A stretch of DNA of 64,000 bases from Gnetum montanum (taxonomy: Eukaryota > Streptophyta > Gnetopsida > Gnetales > Gnetaceae), in assembly GCA_015680685.1 (NCBI GenBank), contig MNCI01021399.1:209813-273812 (forward strand). The letters run 5' to 3'. Positions within the stretch are counted from its first letter, which is position 1, and each line of letters begins with the position of its first letter. Of the stretch, positions 46,240 to 57,826 are shown piece after piece. The notes below the pieces were generated by a model. That model saw only the letters and a program-made list of their open reading frames with translations, had not been told where the DNA came from and ran no database searches. The translations under genes were made by a program, and so were the position numbers.

Positions 46240-46800
46240 TACACTTGGCTAATTTTTTATTATGGTTGATTTAATTACTCCAATTATTATTTTATTTATA
46301 TGTTATTATTAATAATTCATCCCAAAGGTTGTTGAAAGGGTTAACTTTTGAAAAAATTGATGTTTGTATATTATTAAGGTTATCAACCCTTTGAGGGAGT
46401 TAGAGAAATTTTCAAAAAATTTCATTAGAAACCTTAAGGTTTGTGGCCCCCATGATAAAGATCTTACCTCTGGTAAGTGTAGGGTTGAAGAACGGAGTGA
46501 TTTGGATAAATGGTTGGGAAGTTAAGGGCTCTGAAAGGTTTTGGACTCTAAAAAATGGCAGAAACTTCCTATGTGCTATGAGGAAAATGAAAAAAATTTC
46601 TAAGTGCATGATGGTATATATAGGATTTTTGCACTACATCGATAAGGCCTTATTGATGCAGCTTTGTTGATGTGGTCGGCTACATCGACGAGGCCTCATC
46701 ATCAACATAGCTGTTAACCACCGTAGACAACCATTGACTTTGGTCAAACTTACAAAATACAAAGAGTTTTTGAATCAAATTAGGATCAAATGAAAGCTCA
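46240..46800 (-). repeat. LTR-like fragment within element D 3' region
   Basis: Contains TATATATAGG (46613-46622) and, just above it, CATCGATAAGGCCTTATTGATG and CATCGACGAGGCCTCATC (46636-46703). These are close to the U3 words of D's own LTR (43090-43130, 55400-55510). Non-coding. Probably a relative's LTR inserted or duplicated here; edges uncertain. Confidence 0.4.
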
Positions 46801-48299
46801 AAAGGCCCATAATAGTATGAAAACATGAGAAGAGGGTGTTGAATTATTGAAGGAATGAATGAAATAAAAGGTTAAGGAGCACTAAGTGGAATACATAATG
46901 GAATATGCAAAAGATACAATTGTAGCAATGTCTAAGGTAAGGAACCTTAACTAATCAAACCAAGAGCTATGCAAGCAGATCCTCCCCATAGTAGGCTCAT
47001 GCCCTCATTTCCCTTGCATAAAATCAACTAAGGAGTCTGTGGGACCCATAATTGATTAATGGTCATGAAAAGTTAAGGACCAACCAAAAAGAATCTACCC
47101 AAGAATTCAAACACATCAGACCAAGACATAGAACATAACATAGAACTCGATAGTGAGGTGAGTTATGGTAGCATGGATGGGTGATAGAAAAGATGGAATG
47201 GAATTCCAAATTGAGGTCATAAGAAGTCCCTTGTGAAATTTGTATTTAAAATGACTTAAGAAGATCCATCCTCAGTCTAGACCAAAACTAGCCACTTTTA
47301 GTGACTTCGCATTGCCACTCTAAGACTAGTCCACCTACATGAGACACGAGAGTGCTTCCACAAAACAACCACCATTCCATAAAGAGAAGAAAAGAGAGAA
47401 GTAGGAAGTGAGTGAGGGCTTTAGTTAGAGGGGACCTTCAGGCATGGGTGCGTGTCCTTCTAGCCCCATAACTAGTGCTTGTAGTCCATTTATTTATCTA
47501 AGGGATGTGCTTTGAATTTCCATCATCATTTTTTTTGTCTTTTTTTTTGAATCTTTGGATGGGAACCACACCATGCAAAGACTTATTCATTTATTATGCC
47601 TAAGGGGTGTGCTTTAAATTCCCATCACTTCCTTCTTTTTTCTTTTTTGAATTTTTGCATGGGAACCACACCATGCAAAGAATTTATTTGACTTCCTATT
47701 AGTGGTTGGAATGGAATGGTAATAAGTCGATGAAAAACACTCAAGCACTAGAGCAAGTAGAAGAGTACAAAGAGTATTGACTCCTCTTGAAGTTACACCC
47801 TTTACAAACCTTTGAATCCTTCCTAAGTCTGGAACTACCAAGGTCATTGATTGATTAAAATTTTCTTTAATGAAAGGGACCTCAAATTTCCAAAACAAGG
47901 AAAATCATAGAGTTTATTGGATGGGTGGATGACATGGACTCACTACCTATTCCATGAAAAATAAACCATGTCATAGTCATTAGACATCAGAATTCAAAAA
48001 TAGAAACCATACAATGACAATCACAACATTAAGCATAAACCATCATTAGTAAACAGCAACAACGACACTATGTCTTATGGTAATAATGACATTTTATTAG
48101 CAAAAATGAGGAAATATCACATTTTTAATAAAAAAAATAAAGTAAAATATATTAGAAAGTGTAAAATAATCAAGAAAGGTTCAAAGGTACTAACAATGGT
48201 GTAAAATTAGAAAAATCAAAAAATCAAAAATTTGTAAAAGTAAAAAACATGGAAAACAAAAAGTAGAAAAACTAAGAAGCCATATGGATTATTAGCCTA
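46801..48299 (-). other. Element D non-coding 3' region
   Basis: No credible frame. It starts, in D's direction, with the same CATGGGGGAGATGG motif (48305-48325) that opens the 3' non-coding region of B. A duplicated stretch (GTGTGCTTT(G/A)AATT(T/C)CCATCA...GGGAACCACACCATGCAAAG) occurs at 47505-47580 and 47606-47680. Confidence 0.5.
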
Positions 48300-48329
48300 A
48301 ACGGCCATCTCCCCCATGACTAAGTTGGA

Positions 48330-49470
48330 AGGAGGAGATATGAAAATGGAACGTGGTTGTCCATCCATCGAGGTGGTAGTTGCACTGACCTATCTTGGTT
48401 TAAGGAAAGGTTTACTTATTGGATGTTGACCAACTACTTTTCATTTGGGCTTTTAGGCTTGTATATAAACATGGCCCCAGAGGAAAAGGTTTGATCAATT
48501 ATATAAGATCCCTCCTAGAATGTTTGAAATTTTTCCTTCTGGGCTACATGTGTAGGGTTCCAATAAAAAACCTTATCTTCTAGTTGAAATTTTACTTTCC
48601 TTATTCTGAGGTCATGACATTGCTTATTGAATGACTTGTGCACCTTGTTCAAAGATAGGGCCACTAATTAGTTTTCATCTAGGACATTTAGGTTGGTTAA
48701 TCTTTCTTTCTGTGCTAGACTTAGGTCAAGATTTAGATCACAGGTTATTAAGAGTGTACAAAGCTTGGATTGAATTGGAAGCATTGGAAGTTTTTTGTAC
48801 ACTAACTTGTAGGGAGAGTAGCTAATAGGAAGTTTCCATGTTAAATAGTAAGCCCAAAGGACATCATTATTTTTTGTACTCCAATTTTTCCTATATTTGC
48901 TAATGGTATGTGTTAGTATTTTTGTGATCTCCCAGTTGGTTACCTCTACTTGACCATTGGCTTGGGGATGGTAGGATGTTGTTAATTTATGTTCAACCCC
49001 AAAGTGTTGCATCAACTTTCTAAAAGTGGAACCTATGAAATGAGTTCCATTGTCAAAAATTAGTGAACGTGGCATCCCAAACCTATTTACAATATGTTAT
49101 ATAAATCTAGTAGTAGTGGATGATGTACAATTAATAACAGTTGTTGCTTCTACCCATTTTGTATAGTAGTTGAATACTACAATAATATGTGCCTTTCTGT
49201 AGGACATGGATGTGATGGCACCCATGAAGTCAATGCCCCATATGTCAAAAGGTTTTAGTGGTGAATCCACTATTGAGGACCTTCCATGCAAGCGATCATC
49301 CCCCCATCTCATTGATAACATTCACAAGATCAAACAAATTGGTGAACATCCCTAAAGATTGTAGGCTAGTAGTATCCTGTCATCAAGATTTTTATGGTCA
49401 TGCATCTTCCTACATAGTGGCCTTTGCAAGGCCCTTTGTGAGCATCCTGGAGAACACATAGTTGATCTTT
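48330..49470 (-). pseudogene. Element D integrase
   Basis: The minus strand shows a zinc-finger part with H-K-G-P-C-K-G-H and C-E-C near 49360-49450. The core has PFDIWGIDFMGAITSMSYRK (about 49205-49262), PRSLIFDNGTHFIGSTFRKL (about 49015-49075) and NWEITKILTH (about 48905-48935), giving D, D and E. The C-terminal PTHVAQ-type and GPYIID-like parts run to 48470. It lines up with B's integrase throughout, with a few stops and one frame change at about 49090. Confidence 0.85.
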
Positions 49471-49739
49471 GTCAAGGACACACTAATGAATCAAGCCATC
49501 AGCACATACCTTGTAGAGGTGTCCACTAATTTTCATGAAGTATTTAGCCTGGTGAAGAAATTTTTGCTTCTTTCTAAAGTCAAAATCTTGTAGCATCTCT
49601 TGAGTGAGAAGATAAGTGAGGATGTCATTATACCATGTTGTTTCTATGAGAATTTGTTCATCTATTGCTCATATAAAGAGGAGTTTGTTTGGAAACTAAT
49701 CAAAGAGAAAGCTCTCTTTCTCATTATTATACCATTTTA

Positions 49740-50290
49740 AGTGAGAGAGGTGGTCAGAAACCACATTCTCAGTCCCTTTTAAATCTACCATCATGAGATC
49801 AAATTCCTACAAAATCATGAGCCACTGTATGACATGAGGGCTCATTGTTGGCTTGTTCATGAGGAATTGAATTACATTGTGGTCCATGTGCACAAATACA
49901 TTGTAGCTAAGCACATAGAGCATGAACTTTTCAAGAGCACACACCACTGCCATTAGTTCCTTTTCTGCGGTGGTGTAATTTCACTATGCTTCCACAATGC
50001 TTTGACTCACGCAGTGGATGTAGTATGGATGTTTCTAATCGTCCATATGCATGAGCACTAATCCCAAGGCATACTTAGATGCATCCATCATAATGTGGAA
50101 GTGTCTAGACTAGTTTGGTACTTGTAGGATTGGTGTTTCTATGAATTTTTCTTTTAACTGTTAGAATGCATGTCCACATTCCTTGGTCTAGATGAAAGGT
50201 GCATCTTTCTTTGTAAGCTCTACCAATGGTTTTATGATCTTAGAGAAATATTCTATAAATTGTTGGTAGTAGTCAATGTGTCCAAGGAAT
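49740..50290 (-). pseudogene. Element D RNase H
   Basis: The minus strand holds FHIMMDASKYALGLVLMHMD (about 50045-50105, with the first catalytic Asp), KELMAVVCALEKFMLYVLSY (about 49905-49965) and the end near 49780 (VDLKGTENVVSDHLS). Matches B 12540-12890. Confidence 0.75.
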
Positions 50291-51242
50291 GACTAAACAT
50301 CTTTAACTATCTCTAACTTGTGTGTTATTTCTTGGATGACCCTTATCTTTTCTAGGTTTACCTCAATCCCTTTTTGTGAAACTTGGTGCCCTAGCATAAT
50401 GCCTTATTGGACCATGAGATGGCTCTTTTGCCAGTTGAGCCACAATTTTATTTCAACACATCTCTTCAATACTTGCTCAAGGTGGTCCAAGGCTTGCTCA
50501 AATGTAGTTCCATAGGTGGAAAAGTCATCTATGAAGACTTCTACACCATTACTAATCTACTGTTGAAAGATACTAAGGACCATGTGTTGAAATGTTGTAG
50601 GGGCATTGCATAGATTGAATGGCATCTCCCAATATGCAAAAGTCCCTCGAGGACTCGCGAGTATTTTCTTGGTCTGATCTTCTAGCATAATTTGGATTTG
50701 GTTATAGCCACTATAACCATTCAAGAAGCTATAATAATAATGCCTAGATATGATGTCCAACACTTGATATACAAATGGTAATGGAAAATGATCTTTAATG
50801 TTGTCATATTCAATAGCCTGAATTCAATGCAGACTCATCACTTGCCACCTTACTTTGACATAATTATGAGTGGGCTAACCCACTCACTATTTGCAATGGG
50901 ATAGATGAACCCTACCTTGAGGGTTTATTCAATTTCCTCCTTGACGATCTACTTCAATTTGGGATTCAGCCACCTCTACCGCTGCCTTCTAAGCTTCATG
51001 GTTGGGTTAGTGTAAATGCGATTCTCTCGTATCCTCAAATCAATTCCTATTAGCTTAAGATATGAACAAGAAAATGTTGTTGACCATTTGTTAATTACTT
51101 TTAATAGATTTTCTTTTTTTTTAGGAGCAAGTTTGACATTAATTATGACTAGTTTACCATTGTTTAAAAATGCATATTTCATGCCAACAAGTAAATTTTT
51201 TAGCTCTAAGGGCTCCTGCTTGAAGTTGTCAAGGATTACCAA
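50291..51242 (-). pseudogene. Element D reverse transcriptase with pre-RT segment
   Basis: The minus strand has the pre-RT part ELKNLLVGMKYAFLNNGKLV and IGIDLRIRENRIYTNPTMKL (51000-51242). RT follows with VGFIYPIANSEWVSPLI (about 50870-50920), YYYSFLNGYSGYNQIQIMLE (50680-50740), GTFAYWEMPFNLCNAPTTFQ (50590-50650) and VEVFIDDFST (about 50518-50548), a catalytic box with Ile in place of Met. Stops and frame changes at about 50560, 50770 and 50975. Confidence 0.84.
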
Positions 51243-51452
51243 CTCTCCCTAATAGGTATCATCATCTTCATTAGATAGTTGAGGATGAATTTGCTCAAGT
51301 TTATCCATGCCTTCAACATAAGCTCATGTTAGGCTTTTAGTTGGCTCCATGCATAATGTGCTACTATCTAAGTCAGCTATCAGCCACTAGATGTCCTCCT
51401 ATTTTGTGGTTGTTGTGTACAGACACCTTTGAATATTGATTTCTTGTGCACA

Positions 51453-51908
51453 CTAATTGCATGCTTTAATATATGTACTATTGATAGACCAAATCATTTG
51501 CACACAATTGTACTCGTTGTCACTATACATGATGCATGGAATACACTTCCTCTCTATCTTGCCAAATTCATTTTCTTTGAAGATTTCCAGAGAGAGGTCC
51601 CTTATGCCCATATGTGTGTTGACCATGCTTAACCAAGCTCTTCCCATAATGATGGGAAAGTAACTTTTGTAGTTTTCAACCTTGATCACGAAAGAATCAG
51701 CAGGATAGGACCACCCACAAACTATGGTCACAATGTTCTCTACTAATCCCAAAGGGGCAGTAATTGATTGATCTGCCAATTTTAGATGGATATTGCTCTT
51801 CTTGAGAGGTGGTAGGTTCCAGGCCTTGTACATGTCATGGGAGATGAGATTAACTCTGAAATCAAAGTCAAGAAGAGCCTTGCATGGCTTATGTCCAACA
51901 ATTTGCAA
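51453..51908 (-). pseudogene. Element D aspartic protease
   Basis: A 151-codon frame on the minus strand: CKALLDFDFRVNLISHDMYK, KLADQSITAPLGLVENIVTI, FPIIMGRAWLSMVNTHMGIR. The active site reads L-D-F-D where D-S-G is expected, so it could not work. It is better preserved than B's copy, and the two align from end to end. Confidence 0.82.
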
Positions 51909-52099
51909 GTAAATGAGTGGACTTCCTAAGTTAGATCTTTTTGTGAAAAGATTGCCAACCTTGATCTAGTTGAAAATAGCATGTGTTAGCATTACAATGC
52001 AAATCCAAGGTAGCACTTGGTTTCAAGGACACTCAAAGGTATTTGATGTAGAGGATGAGGGTGTTAGAGATGTAAGACAATTAGCCATACTAGGTTGTG

Positions 52100-54400
52100 A
52101 GGGTTAGAGAGGACTACTAGGTCAGAAGAAGGGTCTTTTTCTAGATTGATTGTCCAAACCACTTGGCTAGAAAGCTAGTTGTAAATGTAAAGCCCTTGTA
52201 GCATTTCATTGTTGTAGTTGTGGAGGAATCTCACCTTGCATAGATGGATTAGGAGGTAACTGGGTTGAAGGTAGAGGTGTGTGTGCAGACGGATGCAAAG
52301 GGTGATATAGATATGGGTTTTCCCCTCGAGCAGATGGTGAATGTGTTTGGTGGTACTCCAAAGGGTAATAGTGATGCTAAAATGAGGTATGATTTGCAAA
52401 AATTCTTGGCGAAATGAGTTGCTGAACATAGTACCCATATGGATTTGATTGCCTATAAGGGTGCTACTACCTTAGCAGTGGCATTCCCCATGATTGTGGT
52501 AGGTACCACTATTGGTATTGTTCATAAAATTGTAGAGAGATTCCACTTAGGTAGTAAGCTTGTTATTGTTGGTGGAACTACTTTGGATTGCCTTGAGGGT
52601 AAGGCAATCATCTAGGTGCTTGCCTACATGCTAGTCAAGGATTCAATGCATACACCCTAGACTCTTGTAAGTGTGACACCATAGGGAAACAACCCTTTGG
52701 ATATTCATATTGACAAATGTCATAATCAGTTTCATCATCAGAGTTGGTTTCCACAACTTCCTCTATGTCGTAGCTTTAAACTCTATGGTAGGCATGTTCA
52801 ACTTCATTTTTCCTCCTACGATTATGATCACTATTTTTCTCTTTGGATTCTTTAACGATCTTCATAGTAGTTTGAAATTTTTCATCCAAAGAAGCTCATA
52901 ATTTATCAACCTTTGCCAAAATTTTGAAAACAAATTTTGGATAGGCAAGGTTTTCCTATTCACCACCTCATCAAGTGGTTACTTCTCTTTGTCACAAAAT
53001 TGAACCTCCCATTTTCTAATGGAAGGGCTCCTATTATACTCTTTCACACTTTTCCTTTTTTGTAACTCACCTTCTTCTTTTGCTACATGCTCAATTAGCC
53101 TTTGAATTTGATGAGCTCTCAGTTCAAACAATCTTCCTTGGGCATACACCCCAAGAGTTCTTCTAGTTTCTACTTTGAGCCCATCTATGATGTGCTGAAG
53201 TTGTTTCCTCTTAGAAAAACCATGACTAGGGCATCAATGTAAGAGTGAATAGTATTTACCGATGGCAGCATCCAAGGGTTCATGTGTTTCTTGTTTCTAG
53301 CCTTGGATTTGTCTTCTTAGATTAGACACTCTAGAGTATGTCTGGCATCTGTCATTAAATAAATCTAACATGATACTCCATTGGCGAATGGATTCCAATT
53401 TCAAGGACTAGTACCAGCTTTCAACTTCCTTGATGAGTATCCTAGGGAAGAGCTTTAGTTTTTGCCATTCATTTTCTATGTTCTATAAGGAATTGACATT
53501 ATGGAAAGCTTGTAGATGTTTCTATGGATAAAAGTTGTATCCTCCTTTAAATCTTGGGATATTATTCTTGTCTAAGCACTTGATCCTACTATCTTTCATA
53601 TGCCTGGTTGGAATTCTAACTACATCTACAATGTTAAGCATGCTTTAAGTCACTAGCAGAGGTTCATCATCATCATTGCGTCGATGATGCCAATGATGGT
53701 TTCAACCACCCCTTTAATTCTAGTGGCCTTCACAATCATGGTTGTCTTGTTGATCACCTTCATTGCAATTATTTCAATGGTGGCTTCTATGAGAATCAAA
53801 AGATGAAAGGAATGTTCAAAATTAGATGAAAAGGATGGAGAGGAAGGTGGACCACCACTGCCACCACAGTGTCTACCACCATGTTTTCACTCATTATGAC
53901 CACCATCCTTAGATTCTTTGCTATTGTAATGTTTGCCTAAGTCCCTACCTTGACTGTCACTTTTTTCCAAACCTATTTTATGAATAGTGGAGTGCAGGTT
54001 CAAGGTCATACCCTCATCACCAATAATAGGGGTGGAGAGTCTTCATGTTGAAAACCTTCAAAGGGAGGATCCTCATTGTCATCTTGATCTAGTAGGAATA
54101 AGGGATTAGTGTAATGTTTTCTCTTCATAGCCTCATGGAGCTTTTCCTAATGTGAATCTCACTTACGTTGTGTTTTAGTGGGATAGTAGTCCTGAGTGTC
54201 ATAACCATTCACAACATATTCCTCATGAAGGTCTAAGATGCCCAACTTCTTAAGGGTTTGAAATAGCATCTTGAGTACAAATCGATCAAAGGGGAAAGAC
54301 AATGTTAACCTCCATATCATGCCATTGCAACTATTCATCCTGATGTAGGATGAAGGTGAAGTCTATTACATACTCATTTAGATGAGTATATACCACTTTG
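52100..54400 (-). pseudogene. Element D Gag and Gag-PR linker
   Basis: The minus strand has NNIPRFKGGYN followed by HLQAFHN (53500-53570), NEWQKLKLFPRILIKE (about 53435-53485) and YYSLLHxCPSHGFSKRKQLQ (about 53190-53255). HIIDGLKVETRRTLGVYAQG (about 53130-53190) and LRAHQIQRLIEHVAKEEGEL follow, block for block as in B's Gag. The Pro/His-rich linker before the protease is at 52180-52450. Broken by several stops. Confidence 0.75.
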
Positions 54401-54590
54401 CACTCCTATGGGATTGATGGTTTGACATCTTCATGTTTGTGGGAAGAAGAAGATATTTTGCAAAACAAATAAAATTATCAGTGCGCTTAGTAGTTTATAT
54501 GTCATTGAGAGTGATGTTGACCTTGAGTTTGTCCAACAATATAAATAATATTCACTAATCCTAGATAGTGCACATTTCAACAAAAAAAAG

Positions 54591-54608
54591 TCCTTGACAA
54601 TGATGCCA
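54591..54608 (-). other. Element D primer-binding site (tRNA-Asp type, mutated)
   Basis: The minus strand reads TGGCATCATTGTCAAGGA, one base from the LTR end; related to B's TGGTGCCATTGTCAGGGA. Confidence 0.65.
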
Positions 54609-54609
54609 A

Positions 54610-55535
54610 TGATGAGCGGTGAGGTACCCCTATGCCCAACCATACAAATTATAAGCATTCAAGTAAGATTTGATTGAATTTTATAGACTTTATAGTTGCC
54701 AATGTACTAGTCTTCTAGGGAGTGAATCTTTGCCTTAAGATTAATCATTGTTTTCCCAATTACACTTTGGATGTACATTGGTATGGTTAAGTGTAATTGA
54801 GACATCTAATTTTTATCATTTTGTATTTTATGATTTGGTGTTCAAAGGAAGATAAAAGTAATTGTATTTAACTAATTTAAATTAACTAATTAACTAGTAT
54901 CTAACTAGTCCTAACATAAGCATTTGGTCCCACTTTTTGCACATGTCCTAAACCCACATATCCACTACTAGGCTATCAAGTGCTATGCTACTGGGCATAC
55001 TAAGAAATAACGTTGTTGGGATTACCAAGCAAATATATGTTACGCTCAAAGTAGTCATACTTATGTGTTTAATTTATCCTACTTATCTTGCTCAATCACT
55101 TCATTAACTTAATTACTAGAAAAAATCTAATAAATAATTGAAAACATTAAATGCATAAATGAAATATTTAATCTATCCAGAATGCTGTAAGGTTTATCAA
55201 AAAGCTCATCTTTATTGCTACATACACTATTGTGCTCAGGTACAATAATGCTTGAATAAAAATCCCTACAGTCAGTGACTCCTACTAAGGGCACTCAGGA
55301 GAAAGATTCTAACTCTCAAATGAAAAAACTACAAGAGCTTTGCTACTACTAAAATTTTCTTATCATAAATGTAGCTAATGGGCATGTATTTATAGGAGAA
55401 ATACGAACATTGCATCGATGGGGCCTCGTCAACACATGATACGATGCATTGACAAGGCTTCATCGACAAGGCCCAGTTGATGAGGCTGCGTCAATGAGGC
55501 CTCATCAATGCAATCAATAAAACTACAACTCATCA
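54610..55535 (-). repeat. Element D 5' LTR (926 bp)
   Basis: The plus strand runs TGATGAGCGGTGAGG ... CAACTCATCA. The inner end equals B's LTR end (GGGTACCTC.CC.CTCATCA). TATAAATA is at 55387-55394 and AATAAA on the minus strand near 55208-55217. The U3 is rich in GATGAGGCC/GGCCTCATC words. Confidence 0.85.
55387..55394 (-). promoter_or_regulatory. TATA box in element D 5' LTR
   Basis: TATAAATA on the minus strand, also kept in the truncated 3' LTR near 43040. Confidence 0.55.
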
Positions 55536-56520
55536 ACTCTCGAATTAACATCGAACATTGCTAGGATGAAGTTGAGGAACTTAAGAAGCCAACAGATGAT
55601 GTCAAACACTAAGGAAAAGGTGGATTATGATTTGGTAAAGGTCCTCAAAGTGGTGATGCTAACGTTAGCATCAATGTCACCCATACTTAGCCAAAGTCTT
55701 GTAATTTTGATCCAATTGTTACCTTGTGCTTTCAAGATCCTGCTTGACACGCAAATTGATATCAAATGCTACTAAAATAATGTGTAGGAATCTAAGAAGC
55801 TAAGGAATGCTATCAAATGCTGAACATGATGAATAATAAGGGAAAAATATGGGTCTTATAAGCACTGACACTAATGCTAATATTGGCATTATTGTTAGTG
55901 GGATTTAGTGAAATTTCCCACATTTTTCCAAGTTGACATTGTTAACCTTCGAAACACTAAAGGTAAAGCTCAAATGTATTCGAATGAGGCTCACAAAATG
56001 TTGAGGAGTTTGCAGAGTCAAGAGGAAAATGTCAAATGTCAATCCTAAGCACCTAGGACCATGCTAATGTCATCATGGTGGTACTGACACTAATGTTGAT
56101 GCCAATGTTAGTGCCACTTGCAAAGTTAGAAAATCTTTAAACTCCAAATTGCCAAAACTACCTTTTATGCTACCAAATCACCATTTGGAAGGCTAAAATT
56201 AATGTTGATAAGTTGCCAAGAAGCCTAGAAAGGTAGGGAAAGAGTCAAACTATTAGTAGGATAGGCCCTAGGGGCGCTTGAGGACTCATTTTTGTTGTTG
56301 ACATTGACATTGATGCCTAGAGTTAGAATTTTTTCATGTCCTAGGATTAAATTGTCTGAAAGTACCAAGTTTAATCCTTGTGATGCCATGGAAGCCTAGA
56401 ATACATTGTTTAGGGTCTCATAAAGTCTAATTTGGTGTCGAAATGTAGTTTTGTGGGGCAATTTTGACAAAGTTGCAGTTAATAAGGAATCCACATTAGC
56501 TCCAACACTTAGAAAATTTT
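55536..56520. repeat. ~210-bp tandem array with palindromic core, second block
   Basis: Core copies near 55660 (GCTAACGTTAGCATCAATGT), 55868 (ACACTAATGCTAATATTGGC), 56078 (CACTAATGTTGATGCCAATG), 56290 (TTGACATTGACATTGATGCC) and weakly near 56490, spaced 200-215 bp. The flanking parts of each unit are diverged but alignable (GTCACCCATACTTAGCCAAA against GTCATTCATACTGAGCCAAA at 42485). Confidence 0.65.
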
Positions 56521-56764
56521 TGATTTTGGAGTTTCTCGATGTCATCAAGAATGAACTTCATAAGTTGGATTATGAACTTGGATAATGCCTAGAGGTCTCC
56601 AAAAGTTGTCAATGTGCCTCAAAGTGTTAAATTGTAATGTTCAATGCTCATACTTGTGTGGGGATAATACTAAAGTTACATTCAACTTGGTCATTAGTGA
56701 ACTAATAAAGTGGGTACAAGAAAAATATATAGTCCAATTATAGCTTTATAATTCAACATTACCT

Positions 56765-56828
56765 CCCAAAATTGAACCTATAACTTGAAAATTTTAAATC
56801 AAGAGTCTTACCATTAGGCTAACAATCA
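56765..56828 (-). repeat. tRNA-like relic with Pol III boxes (SINE head or decayed tRNA)
   Basis: The minus strand has TAGCCTAATGG (box A, 56811-56821) and GGTTCAATTTT (box B, starting at 56778). Their starts are 43 bases apart, the spacing in a tRNA gene. CTTGA...TCAAG between them can form an anticodon-arm-like stem with a 10-nt loop. The acceptor stem does not pair and the T-stem is poor, so it is not a working tRNA. Confidence 0.5.
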
Positions 56829-56844
56829 TCAACTTAAATAATAA

Positions 56845-57580
56845 TAGAACTTAACAACATACAACACAAAATAAATACAAAAATAAATAACCGAAATAGA
56901 AGCAAATGAAAATAAATAAAATAACCATAGAAACTAAACAAATGAACAAAACAAGAAAAAAAAACACTAAACATAAAACAAAAATAAAGAAAAGGAAAGA
57001 AGAGTGTTAATGGCAAGGGTAGTGTCAATGCCATACTTGCAATATTCAAATATCCCCACAATTAATAGCTAAAATAACAATGCAAATTAAAATCTATATC
57101 ACTTAACATATATAAAAAATAAACAAAATATAAGCAAATGAAAATAACATTTAAAAAAACTTTAGAAACAAAGAAAATAAACAAAATAGGAAAATGAAAC
57201 ATGAAGCATGAAACATAAACAAAGAAAAGGAAAAGAAGAGAGTGTTCATGGGGAGGGCCCAAAAGTGATAGTGCCATACTTGCAACAAATCGACATTGTA
57301 GCAATATTTTTAAGGTAAATTCATTATATTTGATACTCTTGCATGATTGCAAAATTTTATTTAAAAAAAAGCCAACAATCCACATAAGCATACAATTAAC
57401 AACTTAATTAATAATGAAACTTAACAATGTACAACATAAAACAAACCTAAAAATAAATAACCAAAACAAAACAAAATGAAAACAAAAAAGAAAAAACTAC
57501 AAAAACCATAGGAACATGAAATAGAAAAAAATAAAAGGAAAAGAAGCGTGTTAATGGCAAGGGCAGCAACAATTATATAT
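56845..57580 (-). repeat. A-rich tandem repeats, three copies
   Basis: Three related blocks (about 56845-57055, 57070-57290, 57415-57580). Each runs from ACTTAACAA.(A/G)TACAACA(T/C)AAA through AAAATAAATAACC(G/A)AAA to AAGGAAA(A/G)GAAG(A/C)G.GTTAATGGCAAGGG. The minus-strand frames over them are Phe/Leu-rich and come from the A-richness, not from genes. Confidence 0.65.
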
Positions 57581-57826
57581 ATATGTTGGCTAAGAGTGTA
57601 TAGTTTTTGATAAGCTTTGCACTTCAAAAATAATTGATAAGCAAATGACACCTTCAAGATAACTGATGAGCAAATGACACCTTCAAGATGATTAACAAGA
57701 ATAGAGGATCTTGAATACACACGATATCTTAGTTTCTTTTGCATAGAAAAATTTTCAATGCAAAACTGTAGGTTCTATAATAACTCTTGAATAAGTAAAA
57801 TTTTCAGCCAAGATCCCAAGTTTGAA

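Larger units (their letters stand above)
42878..55535 (-). mobile_element. Element D: Athila-like Ty3/gypsy retrotransposon, decayed, 3' LTR truncated
   Basis: The minus-strand order is 5' LTR (54610-55535), PBS, Gag, protease, RT, RNase H, integrase, a 5-kb 3' region with transposon-protein-like coding remnants, polypurine tract and a shortened 3' LTR (42878-43145). Gag, PR, RT and INT blocks match element B at protein level, with the same TGATGAG/CTCATCA LTR ends, so B and D are one family. It sits in the palindromic tandem array. All frames are broken. Confidence 0.85.

Noticed and set aside
56834-57744. Three Phe/Leu-rich minus-strand ORFs that look like membrane proteins
   Set aside because: They arise from A-rich tandem repeats read in antisense; no start context or conservation.
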